A DNA stretch of 10,959 nt from Chlamydomonas sphaeroides (Eukaryota > Chlorophyta > Chlorophyceae > Chlamydomonadales > Chlamydomonadaceae). Both the position numbers and the translations under genes were made by a program. Within the stretch, counting starts at the first letter, position 1, and the number at the start of each line of letters is the position of its first letter. Positions 1-8,235 of this stretch are shown one piece after another. Below the pieces are notes generated by a model that worked only from the letters and a program-made list of their open reading frames with translations, did no database searches and was not told the origin of the DNA. The DNA lies in assembly GCA_001662425.1 (NCBI GenBank), contig BDDC01001639.1, positions 11,606-22,564 of the forward strand. The letters run 5' to 3'.

Positions 1-1018
1 AGGGCATCGTCCGGGAGCGGCTGCAGTTCAGCCGCTGCGTCCGCCGCATCTGGGTCCCTTTCATTGTAGAACCAGCTTGGAAGTCGGAGAATTCTGGGTC
101 CCGGGCTGTGCAATTGGGCAATTCACTGCCGCTTCCCCCCCCGGGAGATCTCTTTCTCTCTCGCTTTCTCTGGGGTTCGCAAATCGGCTAGGTTGCGCTC
201 GCGCCTGACCACCGGTACAATCCCGAGCTGCACGGCAGCGTCTGCGTCCGCGCTTCGCGTTCCATGCCTTCCCTGCGGAGCACCAGGAGGCCTTCTGCGG
301 AGTACGGGCCTCCGCTGGCGGCGGGATCCTGCGGCCGTGTCAACGCTGCGCTGCAGACCCAGCACCCCTGCGCGGGAGCAGCGGTCGGTCACGGTTCACT
401 ATTGCTACATTGCTACATGGTCATGATAAACTAGAACGAAGTCACAAATGGTCATACGTCTACAGTTGCGGGCGCATAGGCCCCCCCCGCCATGGACCCC
501 CGCAACCCGCCCGGTCGTCACGTCACAGCACGCCACCAACTGCCGGCAAACCACGCAGCAGTAGGTCCATGCAAGTCCAACCCCAACCCCGCAACACCGC
601 ATCCTGCGGTGGGTTTTCGAACCTTGCCTGCCGCGACACGCAACCCTAGGACACCCATCTTTCAAACCTGCCTGCCGCCCGCCGCCGCCAAACCAGGCCC
701 GCCGCGGCCGCAGCTCAGGCCGCGTCAGAGCCCCTGCTCCGCGCCCGGCACAGCAGACTAAGACACACAATAACCCTAGGAAAACCATGGCGGGCTGAGC
801 CCAGCCAAACACGCAGGCCCCCGCGGCCCCAGTGCCATGCACGGCATGCGAAGCCCGAACCGCCAACAGCCAACAACCAGTTCGGGCCTAGAGTACACAG
901 CGCCCCACCGCGCCCTAGCCTGAGCCGGCGCGCTCGCGCAGCAGCCCGCAGGTCCCCCACGGGTCCCTTACTGCGGGCGCTCAGCCTACGCCGCCTTGAC
1001 GCCTTCCGTCTCATTCTC
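1..1018. other. Downstream region of the saposin gene; no gene recognised
   Basis: This should contain the 3' UTR of the saposin gene and sequence beyond it. By eye I found no minus-strand TGTAA, the usual chlorophyte polyadenylation signal, so the 3' end is not placed. Positions 3-188 stay open in one plus frame (about 61 codons, one stretch reading CVRRIWVPFIVEPAW), but I do not recognise it and there is no start. A pyrimidine run lies at 148-171, a short direct repeat of TTGCTACA at 402-416, and C-rich sequence at 480-830. The remaining open frames look like by-products of high GC. Confidence 0.4.
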
Positions 1019-1050
1019 CTACGCCGCCTTGGCGCCTTCCTTCTCCTCCG
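985..1050 (-). repeat. 33-nt in-frame tandem duplication of the saposin C-terminus with its stop
   Basis: Positions 985-1017 repeat 1018-1050 with offset 33 (11 codons) and about five or six differences. The genuine end reads EEKEGAKAA then TAG. The copy continues in the same frame as ENETEGVKAA and then a second TAG at 986-988. Because the unit is a multiple of three, readthrough or a stop-codon change would add ten residues resembling the existing tail. Confidence 0.85.
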
Positions 1051-4000
1051 CCTGCTGGGCCGCCACGTGCTCGGCCATGCGCTGCAGGTTGTGGCTCAGC
1101 AGCATGCCGCCGTCCATGGAGCCCATGCCGCCGCCGCCGTGGCCGTGCGCGCGTCCGCCCAGGTCCGAGGCCGCCACGGCGCCGGCGCCGCCCATCATGC
1201 CTCCGTCCGCGGCGCGGCCCATGTGGCCCTCCATGCGGGGGCGGACCTGCGCCTGGCCGGCCTTGGGCACGTCCACCTCGACCGCCTGGGGTAGGGCGGA
1301 GGGCGGGGAGCAGGGGGGAGCAGGTCGGGCGTGCGCTGTTGGGGCGTCCCCGTGCCGGTCCGGGAGCTGGAGGCGGCTGCGAGGCGCGCGTGTGTAAACC
1401 CCCCATGGGGTGCATGGTTGGCTTTTCGCGGTGTCGTCGGGCGAGCCCGAGGCACGGAGGCGACCAAGTGACAAAAGCATCACGATCGATGGAGATGAGA
1501 GCACGATCGCGGGCTTGCTGCACGGCCCCTGGCCCCACCTGGGCCGCCTCCGCCTCAGTCGCCTGCGCCTCAGTCGCCTGCGCCACCTGGGGGCAGGAGG
1601 GCGGGCGGGGACTGTTGCGGCGCAGGGACGGTGAGTCCGGGCGAGGGAGGCTGGCCGCGTTGGAGCCCCAGCAGCCCGCTCCCACAAGGGGGCGGGAGGG
1701 CAGAGACACGGCCGCAAAGGGTAACAAACACGCGGGGCGACACTGCTGCTCAGAGGCACAGCGCCATCGCACCCAGGCTCACCAGCTGCTCGTGGTGCTC
1801 GGGTCGCAGCCCCAGCAGGGCGGCGATGTCGTCCACCAGGCCGCCGAAGAAGCCGGGGCCGTCCGCGGGCTGAAGCGCCGCCATGGAGGCGGAAGTGCTG
1901 GTAGTGGCGGAGGCGGCGGTGGCGGCGGAGGCGGGGGGCGGAGGGCACATGCCGGTCTGTCGGGGGCGGCAGGGAGGGCGGGAGGGGAGCGGAGGCGGCG
2001 AGCTTGGGGCGTGGGGCGAGCACGGCCGCGGAGGGAGGCGGCGGCTGGCACTGTTCTGTATGCGGCGGGCGGTGGAGAAGCGTGGTGAGGGGCGAGGGGT
2101 GAGGACGGGGCAAGGGGCAAGGGCGCCGCGCCGCTGGGCCTGGGGCCGATCGCGCTTTGGACCGGGGGCGGCGCCGCGCCGCAGCACGGCGTGCGGGCGT
2201 GCCGTACAGCTGTGCGTGTCGTACTGTACTGTACGTCGTACCTGAGCGCACAGCGTGTCGGGCACGAGGTACTGCTCCAGCAGCGTGAACACCAGCGGCG
2301 CGTACATGTCAACGTACGACTGCGGGGTTGCCGTACGCACGGGGTGCCGCACAGCGCGAGTACGGGAGGCAGGTTAGCGTACGGCGAGGCGCGGTCGTTG
2401 TACGGCATGCTGGGGCAGCACCACCACGCGGGGCCGCGGGGCCGTACAGGTCGGCCCTCGGCGCCGCTGCCTGCCTGCGCTGTGATTAATGCACTCAGCC
2501 CCCGGCGCTGATCACTCCGGCAGCCTCTCCCCATGCCTCCAGCCCTGCCGCGCATTCCCTCCCTCGCGGCCCCCACCCCACCCCACCTTGCATGCGTCCC
2601 CAAAGCCGGGGAACTGCTCGCACACCGCCTTGGTGTAGTTGACCGCCTCGGCCTGCGAGTGGAGGGGTGGGGAAAATTGGCGAGAGGATGTGTCGCCGTG
2701 TGACGGGAGGTGATGAGGTGGGGGACAGCACACCCGTGCCGAGGCCAGCCGTCAACGACTTGCATTGGCAGGCTGCGCCCGAGCCCGCGACGCACGCAGC
2801 CCCCTGTGCCCCGTGCGTCCGGCCGGCCTGCTAGGTGGCCGACGCACAGCGACGCGCAAACACACACACGTGCTGTGCCGCGTGTGGGGTTCTGTTCAAC
2901 CCAACACTGGGACACACGAGCGCCACCTGGGCTGCCCCCACCGCCAAGCCCGGCTGCCCCCACCGCCAAGCCCTGCTGCCCCCACCGCCAAGCCCGGCTG
3001 CCCCCACCGCCAAGCCCGGCTGCCCCCACCGCCAAGCCCGGCTGCCCCCACCGCCAAGCCCGGCCTGCTACCGGTGCCCCGCCCCCGGCGCCGTCATCCC
3101 AACCCGGCATCGCACTGACACGCGCGGACAAGACCGCAGGCTGCCGAAGACTCTGTGCCCCCGCCCCGCCTTTCCCCCAACCACCCACAGCAGGCCCTTA
3201 CCTGCACAGTGGGGTTGGCCACCAACGAGTGCGCCTCGATGACCGCCATCTGTGGAGGGAGGGGAGTTGACGCAAGGGGAATAAAACATCGGCAAGAGGA
3301 TGTGTTGCCGAAAAGGGGCGAGGGAGGTGCAGTGAAGAGATGCAAGGATACGGTAACGAGTGGGAGGGCGTCACCTTTCAGCAAGTGGCACACGATAACC
3401 TCGAGCTGGGCAGTGTGCCATCTAGAGGTGCGAACGCACGCAGCCCCGAGACGAGGGCGGCGGGGAGCGCAGGGGGCCAGTGGGGGCCCGCATCGCCTGC
3501 TGGCAAGTTGCACCCCGAGCGAACCTCGAGCTGCGTAGTGCTGGCCGCCAAGCGGTGTGAGCGCACGCAGCCCCGGGCCTCGAGACCCGAGCCTCGGGCA
3601 CGGACGCAGCTGCACACATGCTATCATAGCCATGTCGTATCGAGTCGTCGTCGCACCTTGCAGTAGTCGCAGGCGTCGTTGGCGGGGCCCATCATCATCA
3701 TGGGGCCGCCCATGGGTCCGCCCATTGGTAAGCCAATGGCGCCGTGCCGGGGTGCGTGCGGGTCGGAGCCGGGCATGCCGTCGGCTGCGGGAGGGGCGGG
3801 TGCCATGGGAGGAACGAACAAGTTGAGCATCTCCGAGCGTAAGCCCGGGAGGGGTGCGTACGCCAAGGGCGGGTGGGCATCGCTTCGCGGATGAGCATCG
3901 CATGGGTGCATGTTTCCCCCTCGCTAACCCCAGAGGCCTGCGCGCACACAAACCCGGGGCCTCAGCCTCAGCCTCAACCTCAGCCTCAACCTCGCCGGCC

Positions 4001-7000
4001 GGCGGCGGATGCAGGCCGAAGACGAGCCCTCCACCCGGGTCAGCGGCGCTCGGGTCAGCGGCGCTCGGGTCAGCGGCCCCCGGTTTGGCGGCCCCTGGGC
4101 TGGCGACCCCCGGGCGGCGGGCGGCGCAAACCCTGAAGGCGCCGGGTATCACTCCCTGCCCGCTCCCGTCCCGGTGCCCTGCCTCACCGGGCGGAGGGCG
4201 GTGCAGGCCGAAGAGGCGCGCGAGCCACTCCATGAGCATGCAACCGTGGGGGGGAGGGGGCGGCTGCTCGGGCTGAGGAGAGGGGAGGGGACAGGGGCGG
4301 GAGGGGGAGGCGCGGGGTTGGGGGCTGGGCAGCGCCTGTCCGTGCCCGAGCGGCGCGGGTGCAGCGCCGGCCCAGGTGGCCCCGGTTGCGGCACGCCAAG
4401 GGTTGATGGCGCGTTGGTTTGAGTGAGCACATAGTAAGTACGACCCACGCGGCACGCCCAGTGTGTTCAGGAATAGGAACGCATTGCTGAGTATGCGAGG
4501 CACATGCGCTGCAGCATCGCGAACACAGCTGCGGGTGGCGGCGAGCCGGGCGCTCGCTCACCACCATGCGCATGCCGCCCGGGCCCAGCAGCGGGCGGCC
4601 GGCGGGGCCGGGCAGGCCCAGCGAGGCCATCAGCATGGGCAGGCGGGGAGGGGGCGGGCGGCGCAGCGCCTGCGCGGCATCGGGCGAGGGCGGGCAGGGC
4701 GGGGGAGGGGAGCACAGGCGGCGTGTGGCGTGGCGAGGCGCCGGCTGGCGGACGGGCATCGGTGTGCTGCCCCTCTCCACACCTCCAACCTGCTTCGCGG
4801 GGTGGAGAGTCAAGGCGAGAGAGCGCATACCCAGCAGCGGCCACGCAGTCCGACGCGCATGCGCACAACGCCGCCGTGTGCTTTCATGCTTTCAAGCATT
4901 GCTGTGCTTTGCTGTGCTTTGCTGTGCTTTGCTGTGGTTTGCTGTGGTTTGCTTTGCTGTGCTGTGCTGTGCTGCATGACGGATGCCCCACGCCCGCGCA
5001 CCTCCATGCCCGCGGCGGCCGCCACCAGCGCCGCCGGCAGCGGCGGCGGCGCCACCGCCACGGCGGCCTCCATGCAGGCTCCCAGCAGCAGGCACACGGT
5101 GTCGGGGTCCAGGTCCTCCACCAGCGTCTGCATCATGGGCTCTGCGTTGGGGGAGGAGGGGACAACACGCATGGGGCGCTGTCATGAGTTATGAGTTATG
5201 ATTATCTGATCGTCGCAATGCAGTGTGACACGGTGTCGGGGTTTGGGTCCTCCAAAGAGGGGCGGCGGCAGTGCGCACCGCGGCCCGCTGCTCCAACGAC
5301 CAACACGGGAAGGCTACGACGTACCGACACCCCACCGTCGGCTCTCCAGGAGTGTGTTTACAATTACTACCATATAGCAAGCACGACCCGCGCGGCACAC
5401 CCAGGGTTGATGACGCGTCGGTCGTGCATACGAAGCAGGGATGTGGGTTACATGCATGGAATCCTTTGTTACGCGTTAAACGTGCAGTGACGCATTGGCA
5501 TCGCGACGCGCAGCGACCCACCGTACTGGTCCACGAAGTCGGTGCACGAGGCCGCAAGCTCGGCGGGCAGCTGCGAGCAGGCCTGGGAGGCACGAGGAGG
5601 CGTTGCAGGAGGAGGGGGTGCACGCAGTGCATTGGCAGCGTCGGGCTGCCATCATGGAGTCAGGGGGTGGGCCTAGGCCCCCCGGGCAGCCACCCCCCGG
5701 CGACAGAGCGCGGCCTCGTGAGCCGCGCGCCCGACGCCCGCTGCCGGCGCTGCCAATTCGGAGGGACGTCGGCAGGGGCTCAGGGCGCGCTCGGACGCCG
5801 GCTGCTCCCGACGCCGGCTGCCGGCTGCCGGCTGCAGGCCCCGGCTCGGCGACTCATCACAACATGGTATAACAGCGTCTTGCCAACACGCGCCCCCCGC
5901 CCCCGACGCACCGGCGCAGCACGCGCCCCGGGCTTCTGGAACAGGAGAACGCGCGCGTATGAACGTCCGCTTTACCCCGGGTGCATCTCCATCCCCGCCG
6001 CGGTCCGTCTGATCACACGGCAACCCATCCCCAGGCCAAACTTCCCGAGTCCCCGGCGCGAGCCCGGCGCGTGCTCACCTGCTCCGCGGCCTGCTTGATC
6101 GCGGCCATGGCCTGCAAGGGGCGCGATGGCGAGGTTGGGTGTGCTGCATGCGTGTTGCCCGCGCGCGAACACTGGCGATGCAACCGTATCGAGGAGGTAC
6201 AACGCCCAGTACCCATGGGTGGGTGGGATGTGATGGGTGGGTCCGCCCTACCTGCGGGTCGTCCACCTGCGCCTTGATGGCGCCAACCACCCAGCGGCAC
6301 ATGGCGCACTCGGCGCCGTCGTGCACGCGCAGCGAGGGCTGCAGCGGGGGGGGCGGCGCGGGGGGCGGGGGGAAAGTTGGGAAGGGCGCGTGTGTTCGTG
6401 TGTGCAGCGGGCGGCGGGAGGGCGCACTCGGCGCCGTCGTGCACGCGCAGCGACGGCTGCACGGGTAACGGGGGACGGGGGATGTACCATGGGGGCAGGG
6501 GTTGGGGAGTAGGCCGGGTAGCACACAGGATTTTCGTGTGCGTGCGCGCGTGTGCGGGGTAGTGGCCAGGGCGCCGCTGGCGGCTGCGTGCCCCCTGCTG
6601 AGCTCGGGCACGGCCGCGGCCAGGGCGCGCTACGCGACAACCCTCAGAGTCACAACACGATACTCCGTATAGCATTCTTTACATGATCGTGTCGTGTCGT
6701 AAATATGCTGGTGCTTCATACGTGCAGCGCACCTTGTTGAGCTCGGGCACGGCCGCGAGCGCAGCGCCGCAGACCCCGGCCGAGGCGCAGAGCGAGGCGG
6801 GGGTGGCGGAGGCGCGGAACCACTGGATGAGCGTGGGGATGAGGCCCTGCGCCAGGTTATGGCACTGCGGGGGGAGGGCGGGGAGAAAGGTTGGGGAGGT
6901 GGCAGCGTGCGCGTGTGTGTATCGCGGGAAGGGTGGTGGGGGCCCGGCGGTGGAGAGGGAAAGGGCTGCTGCCGGCCGTACCTTCGGCGAGTCGCCGATG

Positions 7001-7674
7001 GCGGGGCAGATCTGCTTCTCCACCAGGTCCACCTGGCGGGGTGAGGGGGTTAGCAGGGGGGCAGCCAGCGGGGAAACGTGGGTGTATGGGCGTGGGGTTG
7101 GGGTTGGCGGCAAAGGCATGGCGAGACGTGTAGGACTCGGCAAAGGCCGGCGCTCTGCAGGACCCGGACCATGAACGGGAGCAACGTGGGGAAATTCTAA
7201 GGCTCCGACTGGGGAACAGGCGTGCGGGTGTGGGCGAGGGGCGGGGCATTTGCGGGTCCTGCAGGGTTGTCGGCGCCCGGCGACCCCGGGACCGGGCGGA
7301 ACGAAGCAAGCCCGTGAGGACCGCGAGCAAGTCCGTCATGTTCTAATTCTGATGCTGATGTGACTGAGCTGGGGTCCTGAGGCAGCTCGCGGACCGAGCG
7401 CATGCGTCGCGTACCAGGAAATCGGTGGCCTCGGGGTCGCACAGAAAGTCCTCGAGGACGCGCACGGACACCAGGCAAGCCTGGCAGGCATCGCCAGGGC
7501 CCCCAACGGGCCGGCTAGCGTCCATGAACGGGGCTGCGTGCGGACGAGGGTTCAGGCCATGAGCATAATTGCCGACGCCGCATAATGGACTGCGGGCAAC
7601 TTACTGCGAGCTGAAGCTGTGCTCAGAATGCCAACGGCCAACAAGGCCACGGCGCCCAGGCGCCTAAGCGCCAT
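1019..7674 (-). CDS. Secreted three-domain saposin B (prosaposin-like) protein, 17 exons
   Basis: Exons (plus coordinates, in transcript order): 7605-7674, 7415-7533, 6982-7032, 6733-6864, 6252-6338, 6079-6111, 5522-5582, 5002-5141, 4562-4669, 4188-4272, 3657-3784, 3202-3249, 2587-2652, 2242-2319, 1783-1956, 1539-1586, 1019-1285. All introns are GT-AG, phases agree, and the join gives 1695 nt (564 residues plus TAG). Residues 1-22 form a signal peptide ending in ASA. Three saposin B domains follow, each with six cysteines in the family pattern: C40/43/72/81/106/112, C135/138/166/177/201/207 and C334/337/365/375/400/406. Linkers are rich in Pro, Gly and Met, and the tail in Ala, Glu, Gly, Met and His. 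Saposins are small helical lipid-binding proteins, often cut from a precursor, that present lipids to lysosomal or vacuolar hydrolases. Location and ligand here are inferred. Least certain are the acceptor of exon 9 (weak pyrimidine tract) and the exon 9 donor, where a second GT lies 3 nt earlier. Confidence 0.85.
1553..1583 (-). repeat. 15-nt tandem repeat within exon 16
   Basis: CCTCAGTCGCCTGCG occurs twice in succession, encoding ATEAQ twice in the acidic/Ala linker after the third saposin domain. The unit is in frame, so it changes only linker length. Confidence 0.9.
2204..2447. other. Dense cluster of 13 GTAC tetramers
   Basis: GTAC occurs at 2204, 2221, 2226, 2231, 2238, 2269, 2302, 2314, 2333, 2360, 2379, 2400 and 2444, spanning exon 14 and its flanking introns. 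At this base composition fewer than one would be expected in 244 bases. Four of them fall within 2221-2241. GTAC is palindromic, so strand is undefined. Confidence 0.9.
2679..2697 (-). other. Hairpin upstream of the exon 13 acceptor
   Basis: In the transcript GGCGA, loop CACATCCTC, TCGCC forms a 5-bp stem with a 9-base loop, ending 26 bases before the acceptor AG. The same loop on a longer stem occurs before exon 12, with a compensatory change in the stem. Confidence 0.6.
2931..3062. repeat. Six tandem copies of a 22-nt unit in saposin intron 12
   Basis: The unit GCTGCCCCCACCGCCAAGCC plus two bases (CG, once CT) is repeated six times head to tail with a single variant base in copy 2 (position 2974). 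The near perfect identity implies recent expansion. All three frames are open through it, which creates long spurious ORFs. Confidence 0.98.
3289..3311 (-). other. Hairpin upstream of the exon 12 acceptor
   Basis: In the transcript TCGGCAA, loop CACATCCTC, TTGCCGA forms a perfect 7-bp stem, about 40 bases before the acceptor AG. Loop and position match the hairpin before exon 13, while the fourth stem pair is A-T instead of G-C. Confidence 0.65.
3381..3577. repeat. Direct repeat pair in saposin intron 11
   Basis: Sequence around 3381-3450 recurs at about 3504-3576. Shared blocks are CAAGTxGCAC, AACCTCGAGCTG (3397 and 3522) and CGCACGCAGCCCCG, separated by diverged stretches with small indels. 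No coding content is recognised. Confidence 0.8.
3960..4082. repeat. CCTCAR hexamers and 15-nt repeats in saposin intron 10
   Basis: CCTCAG/CCTCAA hexamers run from about 3960 to 3993, and three copies of GGGTCAGCGGCGCTC-like units run from about 4038 to 4080. The exon 10 echo lies between them. Confidence 0.9.
3991..4214 (-). repeat. Echo of the exon 10 3' end in saposin intron 10
   Basis: 4183-4214, the end of exon 10 with its donor, matches 3991-4022 at 26 of 32 positions, including 13 identical bases in a row. Exon 10 reads RLFGLHRPPP with donor G|GTGAGG. The echo reads VFGLHPPPAG with G|GCGAGG, so the donor T has become C. This is the same kind of donor loss as in intron 4. Confidence 0.72.
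4897..4976. repeat. TTGCTGTGCT decamer minisatellite in saposin intron 8
   Basis: Three copies of TTGCTGTGCT (4899-4928) are followed by two of TTGCTGTGGT (4929-4948) and then by TTGCT and GTGCT remnants up to the start of TGCATG. In the transcript this is an AGCACAGCAA repeat. It ends about 25 bases after the exon 8 donor. Confidence 0.95.
5074..6308 (-). other. Saposin B domain 2 (exons 5-8)
   Basis: Covers C135 to C207, opening with CAMCRWVV and closing with DPDTVCLLLGAC. The spacing is CxxC, 27 residues, C, 10, C, 23, C, 5, C. The segment SCTDFVDQYEPMM is typical of the second half of the domain. The domain is split over four exons, including an 11-codon one (6079-6111) whose phase-0 boundaries are needed to keep the frame. 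An Ala/Pro-rich extension follows the last cysteine. Confidence 0.87.
5094..5254 (-). repeat. Echo of an exon 8 segment in saposin intron 7
   Basis: 5094-5120, coding for EDLDPDTV in exon 8, matches 5228-5254 in the preceding intron at 24 of 27 positions (offset 134). The echo would read EDPNPDTV and then diverges. A weaker echo of the exon 7 donor region (PCCGTCGG-type sequence around 5320-5343) lies upstream of it in the transcript, again giving the order exon 7, echo 7, echo 8, exon 8. The exon 8 echo is strong, the exon 7 one tentative. Confidence 0.82.
6303..6461 (-). repeat. Echo of the exon 5 acceptor and 5' half in saposin intron 4
   Basis: 6303-6343 (acceptor TGCAG plus the first 12 codons of exon 5, PSLRVHDGAECA) is repeated at 6421-6461 with one mismatch in 41 bases. 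The copy lies 118 bases upstream in the transcript and keeps TGCAG. After the conserved part it diverges and reads LPPPAAH rather than MCRWVV. Using its acceptor would retain a long out-of-frame intron segment, so it is probably a relic or a decoy. Confidence 0.95.
6591..6757 (-). repeat. Echo of the exon 4 3' end in saposin intron 4
   Basis: 6730-6757 (end of exon 4 and its donor) matches 6591-6618 at 25 of 28 positions, including 20 identical bases in a row. The exon reads AAVPELNK then GTGCG; the echo reads AAVPELSRG. The change removes the donor GT (now GG). With the exon 5 echo in the same intron the order is exon 4, echo of 4, echo of 5, exon 5. Confidence 0.88.
6769..7486 (-). other. 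Saposin B domain 1 (exons 2-4)
   Basis: Covers C40 to C112. The opening CQAC motif is followed 28 residues on by QIC, then KCHN, SLC and GVC, the usual disulfide layout of C1-C6, C2-C5 and C3-C4. An extra cysteine (C55) lies between the second and third canonical ones. Introns fall after residue 63 and residue 80, both phase 0. Homologous positions in domains 2 and 3 also carry introns, which supports descent by duplication of an intron-bearing domain. Confidence 0.85.
7605..7674 (-). other. Exon 1: signal peptide of the saposin-like protein
   Basis: The exon begins MALRRLGAVALLAVGILS and continues TASAR: two arginines, a hydrophobic core (residues 7-17) and a small-residue AxA-type cleavage site after residue 22. 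It is too short to stand out as an ORF. It was found by seeking a signal sequence upstream of the first cysteine-rich exon. The donor GTAAGT after codon 23 plus one base is near perfect. The next acceptor (ends CGCACGCAG) gives phase 1 + 2, making a Thr codon and leading in frame to the first domain. The fit of signal peptide, donor and phase makes this start convincing. Confidence 0.85.
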
Positions 7675-8013
7675 GACTCGTTGCTTTCGTGGACGCGCAG
7701 CAGAAGCCAAAGGCGTTGTATCAGTTGTTCTTTAGATAGGTTGCTATGTAGGTATGTCTTGGCCACCTCGGAACTGCGGTGCTGTGAAAGGCAAGCGGGC
7801 AATGCGGGGCGACCCGCCAACTACCGGCTCCATGTGCCTGCCAGAAAGCGCGTTTTGCTGCGATGCCCGGGCGCTACTCTATTGGTAGCAAGCAGCTCGC
7901 GCCGGTGAGACATGCCCTCGTAGACCCTCGTAGTCCCTCGCCAGCCCGCAAGCCCTCTCGCCGCAGTCGGCAGTCTCTCTTGCGACGACTTGCGACTGCA
8001 CACTAGAAAGCAT
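7675..8013. promoter_or_regulatory. Divergent intergenic promoter region
   Basis: These 339 bases separate the two start codons and must hold the 5' UTRs and core promoters of both genes, unless leader introns exist. On the minus strand a TATA-like CTATCTAAAG lies about 60 bases before the saposin ATG (7730-7739). On the plus strand ATTGG, an inverted CCAAT, lies at about 7880. The pentamer CCTCG recurs at 7916-7940. None of these is proven. A 65-codon minus-strand ORF (7623-7820) overlaps the saposin start codon in another frame and would act as an overlapping upstream ORF if the transcript began upstream of 7820. Confidence 0.5.
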
Positions 8014-8235
8014 ATGGCCGCCAACATACTAGGCAGCAGGCGGTCAGCGGCCGACCCGGTCGCTCAGCGCCGCCGAGACGCTGTGCGCCCATCGCGACGC
8101 CGGGTCGCGCTGCTCGCACACAACGCCAGCGGCGCAGCACCTAACGACCAACTAACTACATTCAGCGCTGGCCGCCAGCCGGCCGCCACGCCTAGCACTG
8201 CCGGGGCTGCAGCCGGGGCGCCATCAGCATCGAGG
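8014..8235 (+). other. Predicted organelle (plastid-type) leader of the decarboxylase
   Basis: Residues 1 to about 74 precede the conserved decarboxylase N-terminus. They are rich in Arg, Ala and Ser, nearly free of acidic residues, and include the basic run RRRDAVRPSRRR. This matches green algal plastid or mitochondrial transit peptides. The exact cleavage site cannot be read from the sequence. A cyanobacterial-type origin and plastid location would fit, but both are inferences. Confidence 0.55.

Larger units (their letters stand above)
1945..3671 (-). other. Saposin B domain 3 (exons 11-15)
   Basis: Covers C334 to C406, opening with CDYCK and closing with PDTLCAQTGMC. The central part reads KAVCEQFPGFGDACKSYVDMY, from residue 362, with the third and fourth cysteines (365, 375) in place. 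Domains 2 and 3 share the order of introns and the PDTxC segment before the last cysteine pair. The linker before it (residues 297-332) contains a Met/Gly/Pro run with MGGPMGGPMMMMGP, unusual for an exported protein. Confidence 0.87.
4388..5422. repeat. Dispersed short repeat shared by saposin introns 7 and 9
   Basis: The block 5374-5422 in intron 7 is represented in intron 9 by two pieces. 4431-4461 matches 5374-5404 at 27 of 31 positions, and 4388-4418 matches 5392-5422 at 27 of 31. The two halves are in swapped order in intron 9, as expected from a fragmented tandem array. On the minus strand all copies can be read as TLGVPRG-like peptides, but no ORF supports a protein. Confidence 0.85.

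Noticed and set aside
3..188. Plus-strand C-terminal gene or transposon fragment
   Set aside because: Open for about 61 codons only, with no recognisable motif. Left as unassigned sequence.
605..660. tRNA gene on the minus strand, from a GGTTCGAAAACC box
   Set aside because: No A box, anticodon arm or acceptor stem can be folded around it.
2931..3062. CRISPR array
   Set aside because: The units abut head to tail with no spacers, in an algal intron.
1779..3188. Long single-frame minus ORF (469 codons)
   Set aside because: It runs through the 22-nt tandem repeat and several introns. Only the short parts matching the saposin exons look like protein; the rest is Pro/Arg/Ala-rich by-product of high GC.
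3785..3911. Exon 11 starting further upstream (e.g. after CGGAG near 3835)
   Set aside because: Its phase does not match the exon 10 donor and there is no pyrimidine tract. The acceptor at 3785 fits both.
3094..4503. Long single-frame minus ORF (469 codons) as one protein
   Set aside because: It contains exons 10 and 12 in frame by chance but also introns. Exon 11, with the CxxC that opens domain 3, is in another frame.
6421..6461. Real alternative first half of saposin domain 2
   Set aside because: It breaks off before the second cysteine and, if used, does not join the rest of exon 5 in frame. Treated as an echo.
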